A stretch of 7,964 bases of DNA from SZUA-365 sp964635845. GTDB lineage: Bacteria; Bacteroidota; Ignavibacteria; SZUA-365. Of the stretch, positions 6,633 to 7,964 are shown in pieces. The notes below the pieces were generated by a model. It made no database searches. It worked only from the letters and a program-made list of their open reading frames with translations, and was not told the origin of the DNA. The stretch's first letter is position 1; the number at the start of each line of letters is the position of its first letter. A program made the position numbers and the translations under genes. Where the stretch lies: contig CAZWNO010000157.1 in the NCBI GenBank assembly GCA_964635845.1, positions 1-7,964 of the forward strand. The letters are read 5' to 3'.

Positions 6633-6715
6633 TGCGCACAGCGCGCGTTCCGCTTCACACAGACCACGAGAACAGTTTCCATCCATACAGACCAGAAAAG
6701 CGAGCAACAGTATGA
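6632..6715 (+). other. 27-codon mini-ORF bridging glmM and eno, possible coupling or leader peptide
   Basis: An ATG overlaps the last base of the glmM stop (TGATG). The frame stays open for 27 codons and ends in a TGA that overlaps the eno start codon (ATGA), so it fills the entire gap between the two genes. The peptide would be MRTARVPLHT followed by a basic, His-containing tail with histidines at 9, 12 and 17. I know no such family. Its codons (AGA, CGA, ACA, GTA) differ from the GC-ending usage of the neighbours, which argues against a conserved protein. A translated leader that couples eno to glmM is possible, but an open frame this short often occurs by chance. Confidence 0.2.
6659..6694 (+). 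repeat. 8-bp direct repeat in the glmM-eno gap
   Basis: ACAGACCA occurs at 6659-6666 and 6687-6694, 28 bp apart start to start, in the short region ahead of eno. Such a pair could be an operator half-site arrangement, but the spacing is not an integral number of helical turns and the repeat is short, so chance is a fair explanation. Confidence 0.3.
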
Positions 6716-7964
6716 CGACGATTGTAGACCTATTCGCAAGGGAAATACTTGATTCCCGCGGCAATCCCACCGTGGAAGTGGAAGTCGAACTCGAGAGCGG
6801 CGCGCGCGGCCGCGCGGCCGTGCCCAGCGGCGCTTCCACCGGTGAACGCGAAGCCGTGGAACTGCGCGACGGGGACGCGGCGCGGTACGTCGGCAAGGGC
6901 GTTCTGCAGGCCGTCGAAAACGTCAACGACGAACTCGCCGACGAGCTTATCGGCTGGGATGCGTTCGACCAGGTCGGCATCGACAGCTACATGATCGAAC
7001 TCGACGGCACGCCGAACAAGGCGCGCCTCGGCGCGAATGCGATTCTCGGCGTGTCGATGGCCATCGCGAAGGCGTCCGCGGAAACGCTCGACATGCCGCT
7101 GTACCGCTATCTCGGCGGCGCCAACGCGAAGGTGCTGCCGGTGCCGATGATGAACATTCTCAACGGCGGCAAGCATGCCGACAACACCGTGGACATCCAG
7201 GAATTCATGATCGTACCCTACGGCGCGCCGACCTTCGCCGAGGCGCTGCGCTGCGGCGCGGAAGTGTTCCATGCGCTAAAGAAGGTGCTGCACGACGCGG
7301 GATTGAATACTTCCGTCGGCGACGAAGGCGGCTTCGCCCCGAGTCTCAAGAGCAACGAGGAGGCGATCCAGTACATCCTCAAGGCGATGGAAGCGGCGAA
7401 GTACACGCATGACGACTGCTACATCGCGCTCGACGTCGCCGCGAGCGAGATGTACGAGAAGCAGGCCGACGGCAGCGCCATGTACCGCTTCTTCAAATCC
7501 GACAAGAGCCTGAAGTCCACCGAGGAGATGATCGAATACTACGCGCGGCTCGTCGAGAAGTACCCGATCATTTCGATCGAGGACGGTCTCGGGGAGAACG
7601 ACTGGGCGGGCTGGAAGATGCTGACCGAGCGTCTCGGCGGCCACTGCCAGCTCGTCGGCGACGACGTGTTCGTCACCAACACGTCCATCCTCGCCGAGGG
7701 CATCGACCAGGGCCTCGCGAATTCCATCCTCGTCAAAGTCAACCAGATCGGCACGCTGACCGAGACCTTCGACGCGATCGAGATGGCCAAGCGCGCGCGC
7801 TACACCTCCGTCATCAGCCACCGTTCGGGCGAGACCGAGGACGCGACCATCGCCGATGTCGTGGTCGCATCGAACGCCGGACAGATCAAGAGCGGCTCCG
7901 CCTCGCGCTCCGACCGCGTTGCGAAATACAACCAGCTGCTGCGCATCGAGGAAGAGCTCGACAC
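6712..7964 (+). CDS. eno: Enolase, 3' truncated by the window edge
   Basis: Enolase interconverts 2-phosphoglycerate and phosphoenolpyruvate in glycolysis and gluconeogenesis, as a cytosolic Mg2+-dependent homo-oligomer. The visible 417 codons begin with the family signature AREILDSRGNPT (9-20). By alignment with the well-studied bacterial enzyme, the catalytic residues are E164, E205 (in GDEGGF), K342 and K393, with H155 in KHADN; the Mg2+ ligands are D241, E290 and D317. The SHRSGETED block (369-377) is intact. Bacterial enolases are about 425-435 residues, so only about a dozen C-terminal residues are missing and no lesion is visible. The ATG at 6712 is fixed by the conserved N terminus; no strong Shine-Dalgarno precedes it. 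The stop of a 27-codon mini-ORF overlaps this start as ATGA. The gene may be co-transcribed with glmM, since no terminator is evident in the 79-bp gap. Confidence 0.98.
   Translation, partial: MTTIVDLFAREILDSRGNPTVEVEVELESGARGRAAVPSGASTGEREAVELRDGDAARYVGKGVLQAVENVNDELADELIGWDAFDQVGIDSYMIELDGTPNKARLGANAILGVSMAIAKASAETLDMPLYRYLGGANAKVLPVPMMNILNGGKHADNTVDIQEFMIVPYGAPTFAEALRCGAEVFHALKKVLHDAGLNTSVGDEGGFAPSLKSNEEAIQYILKAMEAAKYTHDDCYIALDVAASEMYEKQADGSAMYRFFKSDKSLKSTEEMIEYYARLVEKYPIISIEDGLGENDWAGWKMLTERLGGHCQLVGDDVFVTNTSILAEGIDQGLANSILVKVNQIGTLTETFDAIEMAKRARYTSVISHRSGETEDATIADVVVASNAGQIKSGSASRSDRVAKYNQLLRIEEELD

Noticed and set aside
5229..6980. A long open frame on the minus strand opposite glmM and the start of eno (583 codons)
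   Set aside because: It mirrors the GC-rich codons of glmM and eno, has low-complexity Arg/Ala/His-rich composition, matches no family I recognise, and the plus-strand frames hold all known catalytic motifs.

Overview
The window is a high-GC bacterial chromosomal segment, densely packed and made mostly of conserved housekeeping genes. The organism is most likely from the Bacteroidota/Chlorobiota-Ignavibacteria-Kapabacteria side of the FCB group. That placement rests on the phosphohexomutase, which opens with ISGIRG and carries GEGSGG, close to the form seen in that group. A Ktr-type K+ channel protein with a long N-terminal membrane extension agrees with it. I judged this from remembered family features, not from a search. 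Clear Shine-Dalgarno sequences precede two genes, while others have none.

Layout, left to right. (1) Positions 1-459 (+) are the C-terminal part of an AI-2E/PerM-family membrane protein. One base separates it from (2) rlmD at 461-1900 (+), a TrmA-family 23S rRNA uracil-C5 methyltransferase with all key residues visible. (3) On the minus strand, converging on rlmD with only 6 bp between stops, is a three-gene cluster that reads ktrB (5109-3328), ktrA (3296-2616), then a small membrane HAMP-PAS protein (2614-1907). KtrB is the K+ translocating subunit and KtrA the cytosolic nucleotide-binding RCK gating subunit. The third protein looks like the input half of a sensor kinase with no output domain, and its start is tightly coupled to the end of ktrA. 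(4) After a 146-bp AT-richer divergent intergenic region, glmM-like phosphohexomutase (5256-6632, +) leads towards cell-wall UDP-GlcNAc synthesis. It is followed by (5) eno (6712 to the window end, +), glycolytic enolase, which is cut off about a dozen residues before its expected end.

The points most worth a second look are: the kinase-less HAMP-PAS protein in the potassium operon; the four-helix, voltage-sensor-like N-terminal extension on KtrB; an eight-T homopolymer inside ktrB flanked by a 5-bp inverted repeat; and a 27-codon mini-ORF that fills the glmM-eno gap, overlapping the stop of one and the start of the other. I saw no mobile elements, CRISPR arrays, tRNA or rRNA genes, and no convincing intrinsic terminators.
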